Assembly: GCA_963773835.1 (NCBI GenBank) | Contig: CAVZCQ010000006.1 | Coordinates: forward strand, 69,109 to 133,108 | DNA length: 64,000 nt | Source of the DNA: JOPF136 sp963773835 | GTDB taxonomy: Bacteria > Acidobacteriota > Terriglobia > Acidiferrales > UBA7541 | Reading direction: 5' to 3' | Part shown: positions 44,932-52,601 of the stretch, one piece after another | Numbering within the stretch: position 1 is the first letter of the stretch | Layout of the letters: every line of letters begins with the position of its first letter | The notes under the pieces: generated by a model | The model's database searches: none | What the model was told of the DNA's origin: nothing | Seen by the model: the letters and a program-made list of their open reading frames with translations, nothing else | Position numbers and translations under genes: made by a program

Positions 44932-45653
44932 TTGCCGACGTGCGCACCGCCGTCCACGTGCAGCACCTCCCCGGTCACCTGACCGGCTTCCGTCAGATAA
45001 ACGATCGCGTCCACGATGTCTTTCACCTCGGAAATCCGCCCCATCGGTTGGAGCGTCTTGAGAAAAACCTTCGGGTGATCCTCGTGCATTGGCGTATCGA
45101 CAACGCCCGGTGCGACGGCGTTTACGCGTATGCCTTGTTTCACGTATTCCATCGCCAGGCTCCGCGTGACGGCCTCCAGGCCGCCTTTCGTGATCATCGG
45201 AACCGCAGAGTTCACTCCGGCGATCGGGTGTTCCACCATCGTCGAGGTGATGTTGACGATGCTTCCGCCGGTCTTTTGAGCCAACATTTGTTTGATCGCG
45301 AGCTGGGTGATGAAGAGAAAACCCTCGATGTTGACGGATACGAGAGACCGCAGATCCTCTACCGTGTATTCCGTGAAATCCTTCGAGAAATATATGCCGG
45401 CGTTGTTGACGAGCGCGTCGATGGATCCGAATTTGGTTTTGGCAACTTCCGCGATCTTTTCCGCCGTTCGAGCTTCAGCGATGCTTCCGTCGACCAGCGC
45501 GAGGTCATCGGAAGCCTCGAACGCGCCCGACTTGGTGATGTTTCGCGAATTCGCCACCACGTGGTAACGGCGATCCAGAAAAGCTTTCACAAGGCCTGCT
45601 CCGATGCCTTGCGAGCCGCCGGTCACGATTACTGTTTTCTGCGTATTCGCCAT
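44925..45653 (-). CDS. Short-chain dehydrogenase/reductase lacking the usual catalytic Tyr
   Basis: 242 residues from ATG 45653; a longer start at 45701 lacks support. Rossmann fold: VIVTGGSQGIGAGLV (cofactor binding) and DALVNNAGIYF (NNAG). The active-site block reads NITSTMVEHP...NSAVPMITKGGLEAVTRSLA: the Ser and Lys are present, but the place of the Tyr in YxxxK is occupied by Pro. The rest (GIRVNAVAPGVVDTPMH, VTGEVLHVDGGAHV) is normal. Members with this PMITKG version exist, so it may be a real subgroup with altered chemistry rather than a dead enzyme. First gene of a run SDR, RidA, ADH, peroxiredoxin, divergent from ppk. Confidence 0.88.
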   Translation of the reverse strand: MANTQKTVIVTGGSQGIGAGLVKAFLDRRYHVVANSRNITKSGAFEASDDLALVDGSIAEARTAEKIAEVAKTKFGSIDALVNNAGIYFSKDFTEYTVEDLRSLVSVNIEGFLFITQLAIKQMLAQKTGGSIVNITSTMVEHPIAGVNSAVPMITKGGLEAVTRSLAMEYVKQGIRVNAVAPGVVDTPMHEDHPKVFLKTLQPMGRISEVKDIVDAIVYLTEAGQVTGEVLHVDGGAHVGKW

Positions 45654-45859
45654 TTCTGATCTCCGGGAAGCGATCACACTCAGAATATGGATGCGGAGCA
45701 CTCAGACAAAGGTACGGGCGACATCTTCGTATCAGCCGGCGTGACGAGCGGGCTTCACCCTTCCGTTTTCGATGCCGGCGGCACAGGGAGAAGCGTTGGG
45801 CACCGTTGACGTTGTTTTGACACTGCTTTTGGAGGGAAGGAAGTAGAATAGCGGGTGCT

Positions 45860-48136
45860 ATGGACCCCTCTACAAGCCGGGAGCAGTCTGCCGCTGAGCT
45901 GCCGAGCGCTTCGGAAACCGCCCGGCCCGCTCCGGCGGCTTCCAGCGAGCCCGCGGCATCCGCGCCTGCGCTGAGCCTGGAATCCCCCGAGTTGTACATC
46001 AACCGCGAACTGAGCCTGCTGGAATTCCAGAAGCGCGTGCTGGACCAGGCGAAAGATCCACAGTATCCCATCCTGGAGCGCGTGAAGTTCCTCTCCATCG
46101 TCACCTCGAACCTGGACGAATTCTTCATGGTGCGCGTAGCTGGCCTGCAACGGCAGGCGGCGAGCGGCGGACAGGAAGTGAGCGTGGATGGCCGCACCGC
46201 GGCCGCCCAGCTCCAATTAATCCGCGAGGAAGTCCGGAAGCTCGTGGTGGATCTCCACGACCTGCTGCACGGCACGCTGTTGCCGGAGTTGGCTCGCGAA
46301 GGAATCCGCGTACTGGACTATGCGGCATTGTCGCCGGAAGACCAGTCGGCGATGGAGTCGTATTTCCACGAACACGTCTTCCCGGTGCTGACGCCGCTGG
46401 CATTCGATCCCGGCCGGCCATTCCCACACATTTCCAGCCGCAGCCTGAATCTGGCCGTGGTGGTGGGCGACGGCCAGGGCGCGCACAATTTCGCACGGAT
46501 CAAAATCCCGGACACGCTGCCGCGGCTGGTGCCGGTCATCTCCACTTCGCGAGCGGCAAAGAGCCCAAAGGACTCGAAGCTGGGAGCGACTTTCGTCTGG
46601 CTGGAGCAATTGATCGCGGCGAATCTCTCGTGGCTGTTTCCGGGGATGGAAATCCTGGAGTCGTTCGCGTTCCGCGTAACCCGGGATGCGGAAGTGGCCA
46701 TCCAGGAACTGGAGAGCGACGACCTGCTGGAAAGCGTGGAAGAGGCCATGCGGCAGCGGCGGTTTTCCTTTGTCGTGCGGCTGCAGGTGGACGCGAACAT
46801 GTCCGAAAGGATCCTGGAGATCCTGGCCAACAATCTGCCCATCGACAAAGAGGACGTGTACCGGATCAACCCGCCCATCGGTTTGGGACGGCTGATGGAA
46901 CTCTACTCTCTGGACCGTCCGGACCTGAAAGACAAGCCCTTCCTGCCGTCGGTTCCGGCGGGCCTGGGCGCGGATTCGGGAGAAGACATCTTCACGGTGA
47001 TCCGGCGGGACGACGTGCTGCTGCACCATCCCTACGAATCGTTCCAGCCGGTGGTGGAATTTCTGCGCGAGGCGGCGCGCGACGCGAACGTGCTGGCCAT
47101 CAAAGTCACGCTGTACCGCGTGGGCCGCAACTCGCCGATTGTAGCCGCGCTTTTGGAAGCGGTGGAGCGCGGGAAGCAGGTGTCGGTCCTGGTGGAGTTG
47201 AAGGCGCGCTTCGACGAGGAGAGCAACATCGAGTGGGCGAGACGGCTGGAAGATGCGGGCGTGCACGTGGTGTACGGGCTGGTGGGCATGAAGGTGCATT
47301 CAAAAATCAGCCTGGTGGTGCGGCGCGAGGGCGACGCCATCCGCCGGTATGTGCACCTGGGAACGGGCAATTACAATCCCACGACCGCGCGCATTTACAC
47401 CGACTTCGGGTTTTTCACCTGCAATGAGCTGATTGCGGACGACGCCACCAATTTTTTCAACGCTTTGACGGGATATTCGAGGAAAAACGAGCCCCACGAG
47501 CTGCTGGTGGCTCCGGTGAACCTGCGGCATCGGCTCGAGGAAATGATTCAAAGGGAGATTGCGCTGCAGAAAAAGGGCGAGCGCGGCCACTTGATTTTCA
47601 AAATGAACGCGCTCGAAGACCCGCAAATGATCCGGCTGCTCTACCAGGCTTCGCAGGCGGGGGTGAAAGTGGATTTGCTGGTGCGCGGGCTGTGCTGCCT
47701 GCGGCCGGGCCTGAGCGGAGTGAGCGAGAACATACGCGTGACGAGCATCGTGGGCCGCTTCCTGGAGCACAGCCGGGTGTATTACTGCCGCAACGGGGGC
47801 AACGAGGCGATTTTCCTGGGGAGCGCGGACCTGATGCGGCGCAACCTGAGCCATCGGGTGGAAATCCTGTTTCCCATCACCAGCCAGAAACTGATCCAGC
47901 GCATCAAGGACTTCCTGGATATCGAACTGCGAGATGAACGGAAGGCCTACCACCTGCACCACGAAGGGCGGTACACGCGCAGCAGCCGGTGGGACCAGCC
48001 GGACGTGATGGACAGCCAATCCTACCTGCTGTCGCACGAGCGCGCGCCGCTCAAATCCGGCCGGTCGATGGCCGTCGTGGCGCCGCGCAAACGGCGCGTG
48101 GCAGACCGGCGAAGCCCGGTCCGGCCGAAGAACTGA
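45860..48136 (+). CDS. ppk1: Polyphosphate kinase 1
   Basis: 758 residues, slightly longer than typical (about 690-720) because of an Ala/Ser-rich N-terminal extension of about 40 residues. YINRELSLLEFQKRVLDQA opens the N-domain; NLDEFFMVRVAGL, HPYESFQPVVEFL, KARFDEESNIEWARRLEDAG and GLVGMKVHSKISLVVRREG follow. The last contains the HSK His that is phosphorylated during transfer of the ATP gamma-phosphate onto polyphosphate. YVHLGTGNYNPTTARIYTD is also diagnostic. Cytoplasmic or membrane-associated. Monocistronic as far as I can see. It supports phosphate storage and stress survival. Confidence 0.96.
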   Translation: MDPSTSREQSAAELPSASETARPAPAASSEPAASAPALSLESPELYINRELSLLEFQKRVLDQAKDPQYPILERVKFLSIVTSNLDEFFMVRVAGLQRQAASGGQEVSVDGRTAAAQLQLIREEVRKLVVDLHDLLHGTLLPELAREGIRVLDYAALSPEDQSAMESYFHEHVFPVLTPLAFDPGRPFPHISSRSLNLAVVVGDGQGAHNFARIKIPDTLPRLVPVISTSRAAKSPKDSKLGATFVWLEQLIAANLSWLFPGMEILESFAFRVTRDAEVAIQELESDDLLESVEEAMRQRRFSFVVRLQVDANMSERILEILANNLPIDKEDVYRINPPIGLGRLMELYSLDRPDLKDKPFLPSVPAGLGADSGEDIFTVIRRDDVLLHHPYESFQPVVEFLREAARDANVLAIKVTLYRVGRNSPIVAALLEAVERGKQVSVLVELKARFDEESNIEWARRLEDAGVHVVYGLVGMKVHSKISLVVRREGDAIRRYVHLGTGNYNPTTARIYTDFGFFTCNELIADDATNFFNALTGYSRKNEPHELLVAPVNLRHRLEEMIQREIALQKKGERGHLIFKMNALEDPQMIRLLYQASQAGVKVDLLVRGLCCLRPGLSGVSENIRVTSIVGRFLEHSRVYYCRNGGNEAIFLGSADLMRRNLSHRVEILFPITSQKLIQRIKDFLDIELRDERKAYHLHHEGRYTRSSRWDQPDVMDSQSYLLSHERAPLKSGRSMAVVAPRKRRVADRRSPVRPKN

Positions 48137-48398
48137 CGCAGGACCGAGGCCGCGACGTTCCTGCAGCCGGAGCAGGCACCATTCCCCGGAAGCCTACCTA
48201 GCCTGGTTGTCTCGCAAGGCCAAGCCGGAGTTCTATTCGCAGAACTGCGGAGCGTGCCAGCCAGAGGGGCATCCCGCACGCGCGGGATCGTGCCTCTACA
48301 GCGCGCGGAAATCGGCGGAGTCGGAAATCGGTTTCCGTTCGCGACGCAAGTCCAGCGGCGGGGATATGACCGCCCGCGAGAACGGGCGGAAATAAGAG
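48137..48398. other. Intergenic between convergent ppk1 and cold-shock gene
   Basis: No gene supported. A 7-bp hairpin CCGCCCG-CGAGAA-CGGGCGG (48370-48389) stands beside the larger cold-shock terminator hairpin and may be a termination element for ppk1, though it has no T-run. Confidence 0.45.
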
Positions 48399-48423
48399 AG
48401 CGGGCCGGCAGAGCCGGCCCGCT
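48399..48423 (-). terminator. Hairpin terminator after the cold-shock gene (bidirectional candidate)
   Basis: A perfect 11-bp stem AGCGGGCCGGC with loop AGA lies 15 bases past the cold-shock stop. On the minus strand it is followed by CTCTTATTT, a modest T-rich run. Being symmetrical, it may also stop ppk1 transcripts. Confidence 0.65.
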
Positions 48424-48437
48424 GGGTGTGAATGGTC

Positions 48438-48641
48438 TCAGAGGCTGGTAACGTTCTCGGCTTGGAGCCCTTTCGGCCCCTTGCGGACCTCGAATTCAAC
48501 TGCCTGGCCTTCGGCGAGCGTCCGGTACCCATCCGCCTGAATGGCGGAATAGTGCACGAAGACGTCCTCGCCGCTCTGGCGGGTAATGAACCCGTAGCCC
48601 TTGGATGCGTTGAACCACTTGACTGTTCCTTGTTCTCTCAC
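48438..48641 (-). CDS. cspA: CspA-family cold-shock protein
   Basis: 67 residues from GTG 48641, preceded by AAGGAAG at about eight bases. This start gives the normal cold-shock length; a start at 48764 would add 41 unrelated residues and read through a terminator hairpin. Sequence: VREQGTVKWFNASKGYGFITR (RNP1 KGYGF), DVFVHYSAI (RNP2 VFVH), then VEFEVRKGPKGLQAENV. It is a single OB-fold that binds single-stranded RNA or DNA in the cytoplasm and melts RNA structure. The upstream leader holds a terminator-like hairpin, which suggests control by attenuation. Confidence 0.93.
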   Translation of the reverse strand: MREQGTVKWFNASKGYGFITRQSGEDVFVHYSAIQADGYRTLAEGQAVEFEVRKGPKGLQAENVTSL

Positions 48642-48708
48642 TTCTGTTGCTTCCTTTTCAGTTCGAAGAGTAGTTTGTGACTCGTGAACGCTTCCAGCCG
48701 TTGCCAAC

Positions 48709-48736
48709 AAAAAAGGCTGCAGGTCACCCTGCAGCC
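48709..48736 (-). promoter_or_regulatory. Terminator-like hairpin in the cold-shock leader (candidate attenuator)
   Basis: On the minus strand GGCTGCAGG-GTGA-CCTGCAGCC (9-bp perfect stem) is followed at once by TTTTTT. It ends 67 bases before the GTG start. No minus-strand gene lies upstream that it could terminate, so it is best explained as part of the cspA leader. Confidence 0.6.
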
Positions 48737-49045
48737 CTGTTGAACGAATCCAAGAAGGTCCCACAAGAACAGCAAACCCGAAATCAGACTAGCAAAAGGC
48801 CTGAAGAAGGCCAAGAAAAATCTTCGCATCGGCCGCAAAACCGAAAGGTGTCCGCTTCCGCGACACGGCGTCCCAGGAGCGGGATGAGACCGGGGCTCGA
48901 GGGACCCGCCTGGCGCGCCAACTCCACGAAAATAGAACGGTTGCGGCGCGGCCAGCTGGCCCCTAGTATGCACTTGCACGCCAGGACAGGTTCCCAGAGG
49001 CCTCGCGAATTTTAGGCGCGAGGTCTGGGAACGAGGATCCGCCCC
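48737..49045. other. Divergent region between the cold-shock and response-regulator genes
   Basis: No gene supported. It should contain the cspA promoter on the minus strand and the regulator promoter on the plus strand; neither is clear by eye. A small minus-strand hairpin (GGCCT-TCTTC-AGGCC-TTTT) lies near 48795-48815. Confidence 0.4.
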
Positions 49046-50230
49046 GTGCAGACAAGCATGAATCCCACCGCAGATTCCGCCAGCGCGGCCCCGGCCGCGC
49101 CATTGCGCGTGCTGATCGCCGAGGACCAGCCGGACGTGAGCGAAGCGCTGCGGCTGCTGCTGAAAGGAGCCGGCTACGCAACGGAATGGGCCAATTCGCC
49201 GGCGCGCGTGCTGGATGCGCTGGCCCGCGCCCCATTTGACGCGGTGCTGCTGGATTTGAATTACACCCGCGACACAACCTCGGCGGAGGAAGGGCTGGAG
49301 CTGATCGCGCGCCTGCGCGAACTGGACCGCACGCTGCCGATGATCGCCATGACCGCCTGGGGCAGCATCGAGATTGCGGTGGAAGCCATGCGGCGCGGCG
49401 CCGGCGACTTCGTGCAGAAGCCGTGGGACAACGCGCGGCTGCTCTCCACACTCGGAAAGCAGATCGAGCTCGGCCGGACGGCACGGAACGAAAGCGCCCG
49501 GCAGTCGCGCGAGCGGGCCGAGCACGAAGAGGCGCGGGAAATACAGGTGAGCCTGCTGCCCAAATCGCTGCCGGAATTTGCGGGGATGGAAATGGCGGCG
49601 GACTGGCTGCCCAGCCGTGTGGTGGCGGGCGATTACTACGACGTGCTGAAATTCAGCGATACGCGCGCGGCCGTGTGCGTGGCGGACGTATCCGGCAAAG
49701 GGCTGCCTGCGGCGCTGCTGGTCTCGACGGTGCAGGCGACGGTGCGGGCCTTTGTGCACGAGACGGTGCCGGCGGGCGCGCTATGCCAGCGGGTGAACGC
49801 GATCCTGTGCAGCCATCATCTGGAAGGCCGGTTTGTTACCTTCTTCTTCGCGATCGTGGACCGCGAAGCCGGGACACTTTGCTATTCGAATGCAGGCCAT
49901 AACGCGCCAGTGCTGGCGCGCGCGGATGGCTCGCTCGTCCGGCTGCGCGAGGGCGGCCCGATTCTGGGAGAGTTTCCCGACGCGCCGTACGAACAGGCTT
50001 CGGTTCCCTTCGGAGCCGGCGACCGCCTGCTGATTTTTACCGACGGAGTTTCCGAGGCGCACGGGCCGGGCGAAGAGGAATTCGGGGAGGAGCGCCTGTG
50101 TTCGATCATGCGCGACTCGCGCGGGCAGTCCGCGGCGGAACTGCGCCGGCGCATTCTGAGCGGGGTGCACGAGTTCCGCGACCGCCCGCTCGAAGACGAC
50201 GCCACCATGCTGATCGTGGCGGGGCGCTAG
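49046..50230 (+). CDS. Response regulator with PP2C/SpoIIE-type Ser/Thr phosphatase output (RsbU-like)
   Basis: 394 residues from GTG 49046; GAGGA lies eight bases upstream, while ATG 49058 has no good site. The receiver domain at about 20-140 has LRVLIAEDQPDVSE (acidic pair), VLLDLNYT (phospho-acceptor Asp) and FVQKPWD (Lys). A coiled linker EHEEAREIQVSLLPKSLP leads to the SpoIIE phosphatase: VVAGDYYDVLKF, VCVADVSGKGLPAALL, LCYSNAGHNAPVL, LIFTDGVSEA and LEDDATMLI, which hold the metal-binding Asp residues. Such proteins dephosphorylate anti-sigma-factor antagonists in partner-switching stress pathways. No cognate kinase or anti-antagonist is adjacent. It lies just before rnpB. Confidence 0.92.
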   Translation: MQTSMNPTADSASAAPAAPLRVLIAEDQPDVSEALRLLLKGAGYATEWANSPARVLDALARAPFDAVLLDLNYTRDTTSAEEGLELIARLRELDRTLPMIAMTAWGSIEIAVEAMRRGAGDFVQKPWDNARLLSTLGKQIELGRTARNESARQSRERAEHEEAREIQVSLLPKSLPEFAGMEMAADWLPSRVVAGDYYDVLKFSDTRAAVCVADVSGKGLPAALLVSTVQATVRAFVHETVPAGALCQRVNAILCSHHLEGRFVTFFFAIVDREAGTLCYSNAGHNAPVLARADGSLVRLREGGPILGEFPDAPYEQASVPFGAGDRLLIFTDGVSEAHGPGEEEFGEERLCSIMRDSRGQSAAELRRRILSGVHEFRDRPLEDDATMLIVAGR

Positions 50231-50289
50231 CTCTCGCATCAGCAGTCACGCCTCGCTGGCCAGCATTCCCCACCCACCGTATACTGGAA

Positions 50290-50808
50290 GTGGCGGGTGA
50301 GCCGGACGGCCGCTGGTCCGTTCCGCTTCGGCGGGAGGACTGGAGGAAAGTCCGGACTCCACAGGACAGCGCGCCTGGTAACACCAGGGGGCTGGGGAGA
50401 ACAGACAGGTCCCGAAGCTTCGGGAGTCTGTTCCACCGAGCCACGGAAAGTGCAACAGAGAGCAGACCGCCGCCGCTTCCCACCCTGTGAGCAGCCCGAG
50501 GCAAAACCTCAGGATGCTCCCCATTCGTGGGAAGCGAACGGTAAGGGTGAAACGGTGGGGTAAGAGCCCACCGCCCCGGTGGTGACATCGGGGGCAAGGT
50601 AAACCCCGCGCGGAGCAAGGCCAAATAGGAGGGGAGGGCCGGTCCGGTCCGCAACCCCGGTTTCGCAAGGAATCGGGGGGTCAACCCTCGGGTAGGCTGC
50701 AGGAGCCGCGCAGCAATGTGCGGCCCAGAGGAATGGCCGTCCTCACGCGCGCGACGAGCGATCGCCGCGGGCGTGAGACAGAATCCGGCTTACAGGCTCG
50801 CCCGCCAA
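50290..50808 (+). ncRNA. rnpB: RNase P RNA (bacterial type A)
   Basis: The P1 arms GGCGGGTGAGCC (from 50292) and GGCTCGCCCGCC (to 50806) pair. Between them are the conserved blocks GGAGGAAAGTCCGGACTCC (CR-I), GGAAAGTGCAACAGAGAGCAGACCGCC, GGTGAAACGGTGGGGTAAGAGCCCACCG (given here as separate short parts: GGTGAAACGG and GTAAGAGCCCACCG) and ACAGAATCCGGCTTACAGGC (CR-V). About 517 bases, longer than the usual 350-450, mainly through an extended P12-type arm (GCTTCCCAC to GTGGGAAGC). It processes the 5' ends of tRNAs. Its 3' end touches the mobile-element boundary, with no intrinsic terminator in the next 30 bases beyond a T-rich stretch. Confidence 0.95.
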
Positions 50809-50822
50809 CATCTACTTTGTTT
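50790..50822. other. Candidate attachment site at the rnpB 3' end
   Basis: The last bases of rnpB (TTACAGGCTCGCCCGCC) and the next 15 bases separate the RNA gene from an integrase stop codon. Integrases usually lie next to their att site, so the crossover is expected here. I looked for a second copy of this stretch up to 64000 and found none, so the other end would lie outside the window. Confidence 0.5.
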
Positions 50823-52064
50823 TCAGTTTGTTTGGGATTTCTCGGTCGTGGTTCCCAGATCACTGTGCCCAAACTGTGCCCAATTCTCCAGCCCTTCCCC
50901 ATTCTCCATCAGGCGACGCACTCGCTCCCGAAGCTCTTTTACAAACGGTGTGTAGTGCTTCTCGACCGTGTCTATGGTGTCCCCAAGCAGTTTGGCTATG
51001 TCGTACGGGCTGCCACCACGTGCCAGCATGTCCACCGCGAACGTGTCGCGGTACCGGTGCGGGTGGGCGTCTAACACTCCTGCTCGACGGCCGAAGGCGA
51101 GCATCCGCTCGTAGAGCCGGGGGCGGGTATAAGGCTTGCCTGTGTTCGGATTGAGTAGCACCCGCTCTTCAACGCTCGGATTGCGGCGAGCGTGCTCGGT
51201 CTCAAGCGCGAACAGCAGCTCCGGATGGATGGGGAGAATGACCCGCTTGCGGCGCTTCAGTGTAAGTCGGTTGATCTCTTTCGCGCTCCAGTCGATCTCT
51301 CCCCAATGCAGGCCCGCCGCGTCCGATCCGCGCAGTCCGGTCCACCGAAGGAGCAAAAATGCCAGCAGATCGTTACCCGTTGCCTTGCGCAGCTTGCAGA
51401 GCTGGTCTGCCGTGAAAGGCTGTGCGCCTGATTCCGGTTGATCGCCAGGCCTTCCTTCCATCCTCACGGGATTGATCCTGAGCAGTTCGCATTCGACGGC
51501 ATGGCGAAAGATGCGGTGCAGGATAGCCACGTCCAATATCAGACCGCCGCCGCCGCGCGAATTCTTGCGCTTCCGGATCTCAGCCATTCGCCATACTTTG
51601 AAGTTCTCAACCACGTTCTTCGTGATCCGTTCGAGTTCCGTTATGTTTTGGCTTGTGAGGAAAGACTCGAAGGCCCTCGCTGTCTGTTGGTATCTCTCCC
51701 AAGTTGACGCGCGGAGCTTTCCAATCAGGATGCGGCGCTGCGCCTCGGCCGAGAAGGAGCTTTTCAGATCAGCCCACGTTGGCATGGGCGGAGGAGGGGT
51801 CGGTTCGGGCTTGGGGATGTACCCTGCACTGCTAGCTAGCTTTTCAAACGTGCCAGAAGGAAGCACCCGTTGCAACTCGGGCCAGTAAACAGAGTCGGGC
51901 CCCCTTTCCATTGCAAGGCTCACCTTTTGAGCCCACTCAGTGGCTGTGGCATTGTTCTTCGTGCCCAGGGAGAGGCGGATTCGCTCGCCGCGTATTCGAC
52001 CTTCGAGCCCGTACACGGCCCAGCCCTTTCTCTTGCGCACGCTCAACTCGATCGCGCTTCGCAT
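50823..52064 (-). CDS. int: Tyrosine-type site-specific recombinase (integrase)
   Basis: 413 residues from ATG 52064. An N-terminal arm-binding-like part (GRIRGERIRLSLGTKN), SAM-like core domain (STWERYQQTARAFESFL), and catalytic domain with the Arg of RWTGLRGSD, Lys in LTLKRRKR, HPHRYRDTFAVDML (His and second Arg) and the Tyr nucleophile in VEKHYTPF. The motif normally LGH reads LLGDT, so the third His is Asp. The stop lies 15 bases from the rnpB 3' end, the normal position of an integrase beside its attachment site. Its ATG shares a base with the stop of the upstream HTH gene (TGATG), so the two are coupled. Confidence 0.92.
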   Translation of the reverse strand: MRSAIELSVRKRKGWAVYGLEGRIRGERIRLSLGTKNNATATEWAQKVSLAMERGPDSVYWPELQRVLPSGTFEKLASSAGYIPKPEPTPPPPMPTWADLKSSFSAEAQRRILIGKLRASTWERYQQTARAFESFLTSQNITELERITKNVVENFKVWRMAEIRKRKNSRGGGGLILDVAILHRIFRHAVECELLRINPVRMEGRPGDQPESGAQPFTADQLCKLRKATGNDLLAFLLLRWTGLRGSDAAGLHWGEIDWSAKEINRLTLKRRKRVILPIHPELLFALETEHARRNPSVEERVLLNPNTGKPYTRPRLYERMLAFGRRAGVLDAHPHRYRDTFAVDMLARGGSPYDIAKLLGDTIDTVEKHYTPFVKELRERVRRLMENGEGLENWAQFGHSDLGTTTEKSQTN

Positions 52065-52303
52065 CAACGCAACACCCTAAGCCGTTTCTGCTCGATGGCG
52101 AGTACAGTTTCCCGCGGGACGAGTTTATGGCCCCTCCGACCCTGTCGCGCAAAGTCTAGCACAACCTCACCACGGAGGCGGTTGTATACGCTGCCCCGGG
52201 AGCAGCGCCATCTTCGTGCCAAGTCAGGGATAGTGAAGAAAGCCGGCTCTACACTCGGCTCAGGGTGAGGCAGTTGTGGTTGCGTGGCGCTTGCCATTGT
52301 CAC
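52064..52303 (-). CDS. xis: Excisionase-like helix-turn-helix protein
   Basis: 79 residues (GTG 52303, or ATG 52297). The core FTIPDLARRWRCSRGSVYNRLR is a MerR/excisionase-type winged HTH, followed by a basic wing (RQGRRGHKLVPRETV). Small proteins of this kind placed directly before an integrase usually act as recombination directionality factors or regulate integrase expression. Coupled to the integrase by a one-base overlap. Confidence 0.75.
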   Translation of the reverse strand: MTMASATQPQLPHPEPSVEPAFFTIPDLARRWRCSRGSVYNRLRGEVVLDFARQGRRGHKLVPRETVLAIEQKRLRVLR

Positions 52304-52601
52304 TCATGTGGGAAAGGAGCTGCCGTGGAGGTCGAGTTCCCTTCGGGTTAGATCATGTGCTGTTGATCTAGGGAGCCAAGCCTGCCTCTTTGCGGATTAA
52401 AAAGGGTGCAATCGCGTGGCCATGCGCAGCTTGCGTCCCGGCCTCGTGAGGCCTCGTTGAAAGTGGCGTCGTCATTCGAGCGGACCTTTTTCACCAATGC
52501 GGACTTTCATGGCTACCCTTCGGCGATTCCGCGAAGCCCAACTTCCCTTCCCTGCATAAGAACACCCGTAGGAAGCAGCCGGAATACTCGCGAAAGGCCT
52601 C
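52304..52601. other. Intergenic, no gene seen
   Basis: About 300 bases upstream of the excisionase gene and downstream of the J-like gene. Presumably holds the int/xis promoter on the minus strand. No repeats, tRNA or clear terminator was recognised. Confidence 0.4.

Noticed and set aside
48642..48764. N-terminal extension of the cold-shock protein
   Set aside because: It would add 41 unrelated residues and run through the GGCTGCAGG hairpin; GTG 48641 has a ribosome site and gives the normal family length.
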